DNA of 64,000 bases from Acidobacteriota bacterium (GTDB lineage: Bacteria > Acidobacteriota > Blastocatellia > UBA7656): positions 62,001-126,000 of the forward strand of contig JBBPIG010000016.1 of NCBI GenBank assembly GCA_038040445.1, given 5' to 3'. The notes beneath the pieces were generated by a model. It was not told the DNA's origin and made no database searches. It was given only the letters and a program-made list of their open reading frames with translations. Made by a program: the position numbers and the translations under genes. Positions 56,591-64,000 of this stretch are shown here, one piece after another. Positions within the stretch are counted from its first letter, which is position 1, and each line of letters begins with the position of its first letter.

Positions 56591-56919
56591 GCGCGCGATG
56601 TTACCACATTTTTGCGATCGGCGTGAAAGACTTCTCTTTTGATCTGCCCAGTTTTTCTTTTGACCCTCTGCCGGCGCCTGGCGTGGATACCCACTGACTG
56701 AGGTAGCAATCCCGCAACGACGTCGCCTCCCTGCCACCTCGCACGGATTTGTTGCCAGCGTGTAACCACTATCAAGCCGGCTTCCGGTTCCAAGACCGGG
56801 CGCCTTCCCCTCGCCGTCGCATCAACGTGCAGAGGGTGGTTTGACGGAGGCCGCGGCAATGATGATAATGACCATCTGCTGAGCAGTGAAATCCATTATC
56901 TTCAACTCGAGAGGCGACG
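56591..56919. other. Divergent intergenic region, nothing recognised
   Basis: About 330 bases between the TPR protein and the lipoprotein gene. No repeat of the families above, RNA gene or clear promoter pair seen. Confidence 0.45.
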
Positions 56920-57351
56920 ATGAACGAACGAACAGGCGGTTCTTTTAGTTTGAGAGTCAGGCGGCGCCCTGCTCTTTTGCTAATCGCGCTGGGCGCGATG
57001 CTCTGTACATACGCTTGCGGAGGCGACTCGCATCATACCGGCGCCGCCGCGAACTATCCCACCGGGATCAGCGAAGACATCGAGCAGCAACTCAAGTACG
57101 ATGCTCGCGTTGAGAGCTTCGACACAAGCAGCAGCGAGGACCTGATCGTCAACGTAAATGAAACGTGGGTGCACTCTCCTCCAGGCATGCAGGAACGCTC
57201 AGTTGGACAGTGGTATAACACGTGGCACTCGAATCATAACGGCAGCGTGATCGTCCAGTACGACGGCAACAAGATAGCAAGCTGGACTAGCCAGGACGGA
57301 TACAAACCCGAGACGAAGTCGAAGACCGGGGAGTCACAGTCCGAAGGCTGA
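56920..57351 (+). CDS. Putative lipoprotein
   Basis: A 143-residue protein with a basic start, the hydrophobic stretch PALLLIALGAMLCTYACGGD and a plausible lipobox (TYAC). The mature part includes GISEDIEQQLKYDARVESFD and LIVNVNETWVHSPPGMQE, then WYNTWHSNHNGSVIVQYDGN; predicted mixed helix and sheet. GAGAGGCGACG lies before the ATG. No known family. Confidence 0.7.
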   Translation: MNERTGGSFSLRVRRRPALLLIALGAMLCTYACGGDSHHTGAAANYPTGISEDIEQQLKYDARVESFDTSSSEDLIVNVNETWVHSPPGMQERSVGQWYNTWHSNHNGSVIVQYDGNKIASWTSQDGYKPETKSKTGESQSEG

Positions 57352-57365
57352 CTCAGGATGACGCA

Positions 57366-57410
57366 AATTGAAAATTGAAAATTGAAGAAAATTTGAAATT
57401 TGAAATTGGA
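57366..57410. repeat. Heptanucleotide repeat family 3 (GAAAATT), further array
   Basis: AAATTGAAAATTGAAAATTG continues with AAGAAAATTTGAAATTTGAA; same family as the arrays at 47410-48083. It lies between the lipoprotein and VWA genes. Confidence 0.8.
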
Positions 57411-57483
57411 GATGCACCTGCTCGGCCGGCCCGCCCGTATAATAGACATATCATCATCCGAGGCTAACGGGAGGCTCTTATCG

Positions 57484-59112
57484 ATGGCTGCTCGAGTGCT
57501 CCACCTTATCTTGATTGGAATCTCTCTCTTCTCTGTTCCCGCGCTGGCATCCTCCGACGGAAGGCTCGAGCGCGAGTTTTCCCAACGCCTCACTACGATA
57601 ACCGTCGAGAACCCGGATGGTATTACCGAGGCACAGACCTGGGCGGAATCCACGGTCAGGGTGATTGCCTCGCGTGCGAACAGCGATGGCGATGCGCTGA
57701 ACTCGGAGGTCTCGTTTGGCGCGCCCGCGCCGGACCATTTGAGAGTCGCCGTAAGACTCAAAGGCGGTGGGCATCCAGTCAGGCTTACCCTTTATGTGCC
57801 AGGCTCGATGCACCTCGCCGTCCGAAGCATCAGAGGCAACGTCACTATTATGGGCGAGCTCGCCGGACTCTCCGTTCATACTGAATCCGGGGCAATCACC
57901 CTTCATTTGCCGGAAGGTTCAAACTGCGATCTTTCGCTTCGCGCAATTAGAGGCGCGATCGAATCAAGAGTGCCTTTGAAGATCTTTGGGCGGACGGACG
58001 CTCATGTGCTCGACGCCAGAGCTGGTCAGGGCGGTTCGACGGTTATAGTTCGAAGTTCGCTGGGAAACATCAGCGTTCTGCCGGACGTTGCGTCTCGCAT
58101 CGCCATGCTAAGCAGAACGGCCGATAATCTGGATAAGACCGGTCCAATCAATAGCCTCGCGAAAACACCCGGTTCGAAATTGAACCCGACCGTTGAACCA
58201 CGCTCATCGTCAGACCGTGATGGAATCCATTCGGGTGAGGAGCTGCTCAAGCTCGAAGCGCGCCTCGTCAACCTGAACGTGAAAGTCACAGATGTTAGCG
58301 GCAAGACGTTGCCCGCCCTAAGGAAGGAGGACTTCGTTGTCTACGAAGACGATGTTAAGCAAGTCGTCTCTTACTTCGAGCCCGTCACCGCTCCTTTGAA
58401 TATCGTCTTGCTCCTCGACCTCAGCGGCAGCACCGAACATAAGATTAAGACTATGAAGAAAGCCGCGCAGAAGTTTGTCGACTCACTCAAGCCAACCGAC
58501 CGCATAGCGGTTGCGGGGTTCACCAGGCGGTTTTTCGTCATATCGAATTTCACGACCGACCATCGGCTGCTCAAGGACCGCATCGACGACATCAAGAACC
58601 GCCACTCAGGCACGGCTTACTACGACGCGATGTGGGCCACGCTCGATCTGTTGGACGAAGCAAACGCTACGCGGAAAGCGATCGTCGTGCTGACCGATGG
58701 CGTAGACAACTCGCTGGACCATCCCAATGACTCCGAGTTTGATCCTAAGCATGGCTTCGACGAACTGCTCACGCGCATCGAGGAAGCCGACACCACTATC
58801 TATCCCATCTACCTTGATACCGAATATGAAACGGTAGGAATGAGCGGGCGGAATGGCCACGCAGCCTACGTCACCGCGCGCAAGCAACTCGCGGCGCTGG
58901 CGGAACAGACAGGCGCAGCGATGTTCAAAGCAGAACGAGCGGAAGACCTGGAAGGAGTGTACCAACAAGTCGCGGCTGAGCTGCATTCGCTCTACAGCAT
59001 GGCCTACACTCCGGAACTGGTGCGCACGGATGGAAAGTGGAGGAAGATCAACATCGCGGTTGCCTTACCGGGGGCTAAGGTGAGAACGAAGCGTGGGTAC
59101 TTTGCGAAGTAA
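57484..59112 (+). CDS. VWA-domain protein of the acidobacterial type
   Basis: About 542 residues from ATG 57484. Signal peptide ARVLHLILIGISLFSVPALA, then a beta-rich region (about 25-230) resembling repeated adhesin-like sheets (LAVRSIRGNVTIMGELAGLS). From about 270 it matches the VWFA-related acidobacterial domain (TIGR03436 type): LVNLNVKVTDVSGKTLPALR, EDFVVYEDDVKQVVSYF, MIDAS motif DLSGST near residue 312, and VVLTDGVDNSLDHPND. Secreted, possibly metal-dependent adhesion. A TATAAT occurs at 57438-57443 without a good -35 box. Confidence 0.88.
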   Translation: MAARVLHLILIGISLFSVPALASSDGRLEREFSQRLTTITVENPDGITEAQTWAESTVRVIASRANSDGDALNSEVSFGAPAPDHLRVAVRLKGGGHPVRLTLYVPGSMHLAVRSIRGNVTIMGELAGLSVHTESGAITLHLPEGSNCDLSLRAIRGAIESRVPLKIFGRTDAHVLDARAGQGGSTVIVRSSLGNISVLPDVASRIAMLSRTADNLDKTGPINSLAKTPGSKLNPTVEPRSSSDRDGIHSGEELLKLEARLVNLNVKVTDVSGKTLPALRKEDFVVYEDDVKQVVSYFEPVTAPLNIVLLLDLSGSTEHKIKTMKKAAQKFVDSLKPTDRIAVAGFTRRFFVISNFTTDHRLLKDRIDDIKNRHSGTAYYDAMWATLDLLDEANATRKAIVVLTDGVDNSLDHPNDSEFDPKHGFDELLTRIEEADTTIYPIYLDTEYETVGMSGRNGHAAYVTARKQLAALAEQTGAAMFKAERAEDLEGVYQQVAAELHSLYSMAYTPELVRTDGKWRKINIAVALPGAKVRTKRGYFAK

Positions 59113-59115
59113 AAA

Positions 59116-59277
59116 ATGCGTTCTCGTCAGATATGGGCAGCACGAACCGCTGTTCCTCAATTCGCCGGCGTCCCCGGCCGCTCGGTGCCCACGACCGCCG
59201 GGGCGTCGCAGAGCAAATACTACCTGCTTAACGGTCGAGGTAGATTCATGCGGATGGGCTTGAAGCTTACCTTCTAA
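59116..59277 (+). pseudogene. C-terminal remnant of a TonB-dependent receptor
   Basis: A 53-residue frame (VPQFAGVPGRSVPTTAGASQ, SKYYLLNGRGRFMRMGLKLT and a final F) whose end is the typical last beta strand of Oar-like receptors with terminal Phe. The rest of the receptor is missing. It begins four bases after the VWA stop, so a deletion probably fused the VWA gene's end region to the receptor's tail. Confidence 0.65.
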
Positions 59278-59796
59278 TGTCCTTTTGATTCCTAGGGACG
59301 GCCGAGGTGGTGTTTGAGTTGAGAGTTCTCAAGCGAGACGCTCTGAATTCGGAACGATCCGAGCCACCCAACTTCAATAGGCGGAGTTGGACCCAAGGGT
59401 CCAGTTCCGCAGTGGTTTTGCCGCTTGTCCAAACTTTACTTTCGCCGGATGCGAGTTCGAGCCTATCGCCGCGATTTCCATTTTTTCGTAGAGACATCCA
59501 ATTTGTTGGAGATAGTATTCACCGCTGCGCGCTCGGCGATAACCTAAGTACTGAGAAGCAACCAGCGTCGAACTCCCCTTGCATGTTGGCACGCGTTTTG
59601 CCAAAATCACGCTTCCCTCATTGCACTTATTCTCCGATTCGTCTGAATTAGCAACGGCCGGCAGGTATCATAAGCGATACGTGCTCCAGTTCAAGGCGCA
59701 AACCAGGACCTCGACAATAACTGCTTCGGTGGACCTTTCGTTCCGCGAGGCTCGCCGAAGTCACATCAGATGACGACACCGAAGGAGGAGAATTTA
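59278..59796. other. Long leader region before the second receptor
   Basis: About 520 bases without a supported gene. A hairpin CTTCGG...CCGAAG spans roughly 59722-59760. GGAGGAG at 59784-59790 is the ribosome-binding site for 59797. Nothing matches a riboswitch I know. Confidence 0.45.
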
Positions 59797-62700
59797 ATGA
59801 AGGACTCTGCATTCTCATTGCTGCGTGGCGCTCCCTGCACGTCTGCATCAAGACAACGCGCGAGAGGCTTGCTGAAGCTGACGATTTCGCTAGTAGCGCT
59901 TCTGATCCTTTTGACGCCCACCAGGATCGCGCTGTCGCAGACAGCGACCACGTCCAGGATCTCGGGAACTGTAACTGACCCCAACAAAGCGGTGCTGCCC
60001 GGAGTGGAAGTCGAACTGTCTGACCCCACCACCAATCAGCGCCTGAAACAGACCACAGACGACACCGGGAAATACGTTTTTGCTACGGTTGCACCCGGGG
60101 TCTATAGCATGACCGTAACTAAACTGGGATTCCGCACGACAAGCTTTGCCTCTGTGAAAGTTGAAGTCTCGAAGTCCTACGATTTCGATGCGGTGCTCGA
60201 GGTCGGCGAGGTGAAGGAAATCGTCCAGGTCAGCGCCGGCGCGGGTGGGGATTTGCAGAAAACCGATTCCACTGTAGGCAATGTGATTTCGGGAGCAATA
60301 ATGCCGCGCTTTCCGGCTCTAACGCGCACGGCAAACGAGCTGCTCACGGTGCAACCCCTTGTGACGCCCGACGGCTCGGTAGCTGGGTCGCGAGCCGATC
60401 AGAGTACTTTCCTTCTGGACGGTATCGACATCACCAACCAATCGGTCGGAGGGCTCGGGACCTACGCACGACTACCGATCGACGGTATAGAGGAGTTTCG
60501 AGTCGGCGTCGCCAACCCGACCGCCGCTTTTGGTCGCGGCGCGGGAGGCCAGGTCTCGGTGATCAGTCGGCACGGCACCAACGACTATCACGGCGCGGCG
60601 TACTGGTATCACCAGAATGATAACCTCAACGCCCACGACTGGACCAGTAAACGCCTGGGGAGGAGAGCCGACGGCACCGAGGTGGTGCGTAAGGCTGAAT
60701 TAAAAGACAACCGCTTCGGGTTCCGATTCGGCGGTCCCATCTACCCGTGGGAGGATAAGGCATTCGTGTTCCTCAACTATGAGGGACGGCGCTTCCCGCG
60801 GAGCACGCCGATTGTACGCGTCGTGCCGACCCCTACTTTGCGCGCGGGCATCCTGCGGTTCCGTGATGCCTCGGGCAGCATCGTCTCTTACAATCTTGCC
60901 AATTCGGCTCTCTGCGGCGCTGCCGGTAATCAGCCTTGCGATCCGCGCGGACTTGGGCTGAGCCCCACCATCTCATCGCTGTTCTCCAAGCTGCCTGAGG
61001 GTAACGACCCAACGCAGGGAGATGGGTTGAACACCATCGGCTTCCGGGGCAACGTCGGCAACCCACTCACCAATGATTATTACAATGCCCGTGTGGACTA
61101 CAACATCTCCAGCAACTGGCGGTTCGACGCGGCATTTCGCTACTTCGGAGAGTTGAACGGACTGGCGACTCCGGCCTCTATCGTCGGCGGAAATCTCGAG
61201 AGCCTGGGGAAGTCTCCCAACAGGCAGAACATGATCAGCGCCGGCGTGATCGGGACTTTCACCCCCAACCTGACGGGCGAGTTCCGTTTCGGTTGGGTTA
61301 GGATTCGAACGGCACAAGACGTGACCCGGCCAGATGCATCTGCTGGGATATTGAGCATCCCTGGAACGGAGAGTGGCATCACCGATGGGCAGTCGCACAT
61401 TGCTCTCGATCTGGGAGCTCGGGGCGGGTTCAACAGCCTTCTTTCGGAGCCCATCGACGTTGACACCCAGGTGGCCCGCAAGCAGGCAAACGACAACAAG
61501 AATTTCCAGTACAACGCGGACATGACCTGGGTCAAGGGCGATCACACTTTCCAGTTCGGTAGCCACCTTCGCTACCTGCCTACCAGGCACCTCCGCGACG
61601 ATAAGGTGCTGGGTGCTCTGGGAGCGCTGGTCGCGCAGTTAGATTCCGATCTTGGGAGTGTTTCGATTCCGGCCACAAGCCGGCCTCCGACTTGTAGTGC
61701 TACGATCACCAAAAACTGTCTGACTGCCGCCGACGTTTCGAACTTCAACCGGTTCTTTGCTTCGGCTACAGGGATCATTGACAACGTCAGCGTGCTCGCG
61801 GTTCGTGACGGCGAATTGAAACCTCTACCGTTCGGTCAACTGCTGGAGGCGGACACTACTTTGTGGGCGCCGGAGTTTTATTTCCAGGACGTTTGGCGAA
61901 TCCGCCCGTCGCTGACGCTCACCTTCGGTCTAAACTACGGATGGCAGACGCCGCCAACGGAGAAACTTGGGCGTCAGAGCGTTCAGATTGATGGCCAGAC
62001 TCTGAAGGTGCAGACGGCCAGGGAGTATCTGCGGGCCAAGGAGCAAGCAGCCCGGGCCGGCAAGATCTTCAATCCGCCGATCGCCTTCCAACCCATCAAG
62101 GAATCGGGTCGTAGCGGCGTATTCGACACCGACTGGAATAACATAGGGCCGCGCGTGGCTGCCGCCTGGAACCCATCCTTCAAGAACAAGTACCTGAACG
62201 CGCTCTTCGGGGATCGCAAGACAGTGATTCGCGGAGGCTACAGTCTTGTCTTCGATCGGCAGAACACAGTGCAGAGCGTGATCATCCCCACGCTTGGTGT
62301 GGCCTTCGCTCAGACGCTCAACGTCAGCGCCCCGCTATGCAATTCCACTGGTAGTGGAGGCGCGGGCTGCAATGGAACCAGCACGAATCCGGCTTTGAGC
62401 GGGTTTCGCGTCGGCGTGGACGGCAAGATTCCGATACCGACGGTCCCGACGTTGGGAATGCCGATCTCCCCGTTCTGGGGCATCAGGCCCGGAGCCGTTG
62501 GGCCTCCATTCACTGCTGCTGGCGACTTGATTCTGGATCCCGAGATTCTTTCGTTCCAGGTGGACCCGACGATCGAGGTTGGCGAGAATCACGCAATCGA
62601 CCTCACCTGGCAGCGTGAGCTCAAGGGAAATATGTTGCTTGAAGCCGGATATGTCGGCCGTTTCGCAAGGAAGCTCCCCCAGAGCATGAGCTTTGGCCAG

Positions 62701-63837
62701 GTGCCGTATATGTTTCTGGACACAGCGTCGAACCAGACGTTTGCTCAGGCGTTTGATGCGGTGGCAAACCAGCTGCGAACTGGAGTGTTGCCGGCCAATG
62801 TGACAGTCCAACCGTGGTTTGAGAATCTGTATCCCGCGTTGGGAGCCACGGCCGGAGGCACACGGGCTTTGGCGACCTCCCAGCAGGCGAACTTCATCAG
62901 CGGGAACATAAGCAGCATTTTTCAGACCATCGACGTACGCCGGCTGCGGAACGGACAGCAGCCCTTCAACAACTACGTTGCCCAAACGCTCTTCCTGCGC
63001 GCAAGCACGGGGTTGTCGAACTACAACGGCCTGTTCGTGACACTGCACAAGCGCCTGTCGCAGGGCTTGCTGTTCACCGTGAACTACACATTCTCGAGGT
63101 CGCTGGATCAACTCGGCGCCATCCAGAACGCGGCGAACGTGATGCCCAACAGCTTCGATCTGAACGCTGAGTACGGACCATCAGCCTTCGACATCACCCA
63201 TCTGTTCAACACGAGTTGGCTGTATGACCTACCCTTCGGGGGCAGACATTTCCGCAGCTCGTTCACGCCGCTGAACAAGGTGTTAGAAGGCTGGTACCTC
63301 TCGGGGATATTCACCGCTCAGAGCGGCGACCCGCTTACTGTCACCGAAAACGCGTTTGTGTGGGGCGGCAGCCGCTTCCTCGGATTCGCCTCCGGCGCGC
63401 TTTCTAAGGTGAACCCGGGCACGTTTGGGAACAGTGTCAATCGAGGCATTCCGGGGACAAACAACATTGGCGTGACCGGCAATCCGGGTACGGGGGGATC
63501 GGGCCTTAATCTGTTTGGGAACCCCGAAGAAGTGTACAACCAGTTCCGCAGGGTGAACATCAGCACCGACGGTCGTGCTGGCCGCGCCAACCCGCTGCGA
63601 GGAATGGGGAGATGGAATCTGGACACTTCCATCGGGAAGAAGACGAACATAACTGAAAAGGTGAATGTTGTCTTTTCGGCAGACTTCTTCAACATCCTCA
63701 ACAAGGTGGACTTCACAAACCCAGGCTTGTCGTTGACTGCGCCCACAAGCTTCGGAGTAATCACCAGCCAGTTCGTTCCGGCAAACCGGACTTCGGGCAG
63801 CAGGTGGATTCAACTCTCGATGCGCGTGGAGTTCTAA
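59797..63837 (+). CDS. Oar-like TonB-dependent outer-membrane receptor, second
   Basis: About 1346 residues from ATG 59797, which has GGAGGAG seven bases upstream (an ATG at 59770 lacks one). Signal segment LLKLTISLVALLILLTPTRI, carboxypeptidase-regulatory domain (SRISGTVTDPNKAVLPGVEV, GKYVFATVAPGVYSMTVTKL), plug with GSRADQSTFLLDGIDITNQS and NPTAAFGRGAGGQVSVISRH, and a barrel ending in SMRVEF with terminal Phe. Same layout as the receptor at 51589, but the two differ clearly in sequence. Ligand unknown. A terminator follows. Confidence 0.9.
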   Translation: MKDSAFSLLRGAPCTSASRQRARGLLKLTISLVALLILLTPTRIALSQTATTSRISGTVTDPNKAVLPGVEVELSDPTTNQRLKQTTDDTGKYVFATVAPGVYSMTVTKLGFRTTSFASVKVEVSKSYDFDAVLEVGEVKEIVQVSAGAGGDLQKTDSTVGNVISGAIMPRFPALTRTANELLTVQPLVTPDGSVAGSRADQSTFLLDGIDITNQSVGGLGTYARLPIDGIEEFRVGVANPTAAFGRGAGGQVSVISRHGTNDYHGAAYWYHQNDNLNAHDWTSKRLGRRADGTEVVRKAELKDNRFGFRFGGPIYPWEDKAFVFLNYEGRRFPRSTPIVRVVPTPTLRAGILRFRDASGSIVSYNLANSALCGAAGNQPCDPRGLGLSPTISSLFSKLPEGNDPTQGDGLNTIGFRGNVGNPLTNDYYNARVDYNISSNWRFDAAFRYFGELNGLATPASIVGGNLESLGKSPNRQNMISAGVIGTFTPNLTGEFRFGWVRIRTAQDVTRPDASAGILSIPGTESGITDGQSHIALDLGARGGFNSLLSEPIDVDTQVARKQANDNKNFQYNADMTWVKGDHTFQFGSHLRYLPTRHLRDDKVLGALGALVAQLDSDLGSVSIPATSRPPTCSATITKNCLTAADVSNFNRFFASATGIIDNVSVLAVRDGELKPLPFGQLLEADTTLWAPEFYFQDVWRIRPSLTLTFGLNYGWQTPPTEKLGRQSVQIDGQTLKVQTAREYLRAKEQAARAGKIFNPPIAFQPIKESGRSGVFDTDWNNIGPRVAAAWNPSFKNKYLNALFGDRKTVIRGGYSLVFDRQNTVQSVIIPTLGVAFAQTLNVSAPLCNSTGSGGAGCNGTSTNPALSGFRVGVDGKIPIPTVPTLGMPISPFWGIRPGAVGPPFTAAGDLILDPEILSFQVDPTIEVGENHAIDLTWQRELKGNMLLEAGYVGRFARKLPQSMSFGQVPYMFLDTASNQTFAQAFDAVANQLRTGVLPANVTVQPWFENLYPALGATAGGTRALATSQQANFISGNISSIFQTIDVRRLRNGQQPFNNYVAQTLFLRASTGLSNYNGLFVTLHKRLSQGLLFTVNYTFSRSLDQLGAIQNAANVMPNSFDLNAEYGPSAFDITHLFNTSWLYDLPFGGRHFRSSFTPLNKVLEGWYLSGIFTAQSGDPLTVTENAFVWGGSRFLGFASGALSKVNPGTFGNSVNRGIPGTNNIGVTGNPGTGGSGLNLFGNPEEVYNQFRRVNISTDGRAGRANPLRGMGRWNLDTSIGKKTNITEKVNVVFSADFFNILNKVDFTNPGLSLTAPTSFGVITSQFVPANRTSGSRWIQLSMRVEF

Positions 63838-63868
63838 ATCCACCTGTGGTGAGTTGTTCTCGAATTAC

Positions 63869-63902
63869 GGGTTGGGCCGTGCGGCCCAGCCCGCCTTTTT
63901 TT
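63869..63902 (+). terminator. Rho-independent terminator
   Basis: Arms GGGTTGGGCC (63869-63878) and GGCCCAGCCC (63883-63892) with a GTGC loop, followed by GCC and seven T. Ends the second receptor transcript. Confidence 0.92.
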
Positions 63903-64000
63903 GCTTCGAAGAAGTTCTCGGAGCGTCCACTCTCAATCGAGGGTCAACAACGATCCCTGTGCGAAGTAGCTACTGCTTCTCCGCCATCTCAATCGCCTGC

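Noticed and set aside
57438-57443. TATAAT before the VWA gene
   Set aside because: No -35 box at a workable distance; kept only as a remark in the gene entry.

Overview
The window is chromosomal DNA of high GC content from a bacterium that is most likely an acidobacterium, probably of the Blastocatellia type. Two very large Oar-like TonB-dependent receptors with an N-terminal carboxypeptidase-regulatory domain, a VWA protein of the acidobacterial type, many secreted proteins of unknown function and abundant intergenic palindromic repeats all point that way. This placement is inference from gene content, since no rRNA gene is present.

Layout. 1-3.7 kb (minus strand): a secreted beta-propeller protein cut by the window edge, an MFS transporter and a crotonase. 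3.8-9.4 kb: a membrane glycosyltransferase-like protein, a penicillin-acylase-type hydrolase, small proteins, an antitoxin-like gene and a two-gene operon whose first gene is frameshifted. 9.5-19 kb: a membrane-protein/DUF4129 pair, the tmRNA gene, murI-rph, NAD salvage genes (pncB, pncA) and small secreted or membrane proteins. 19-29.7 kb: a phosphoesterase, a GT-C glycosyltransferase, an aminotransferase, a 23S rRNA uracil methyltransferase, a DinB-family protein, a phytoene-dehydrogenase-like oxidoreductase and a BON protein.

29.97-35.15 kb is an integron-type gene-cassette array with no integrase in the window. Seven attC sites, all reading on the minus strand, separate eight minus-strand genes, including a TIR-domain protein. 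In five of the six cassettes where both ends can be compared, the first bases of the cassette match the outer end of its own attC site closely; the sixth matches more loosely. 35.3-51.2 kb returns to core genes: a DUF885 protein, proC, a fused aroD-aroE, two tandem surface-type regulatory-domain proteins, a peroxiredoxin with an in-frame TGA at the peroxidatic cysteine (a probable selenoprotein), a TPR-thioredoxin protein, a gamma-carbonic anhydrase, hisS and aspS. 51.6-63.8 kb holds the two TonB-dependent receptors, with a TPR protein, a lipoprotein, a VWA protein and a receptor remnant between them.

The strongest items for follow-up are the probable selenoprotein peroxiredoxin with a SECIS-like hairpin, the cassette array, the frameshifted two-gene operon at 8.8-9.4 kb, and four families of heptanucleotide repeats arranged as opposed arrays, one of which encodes the N-terminus of MurI.
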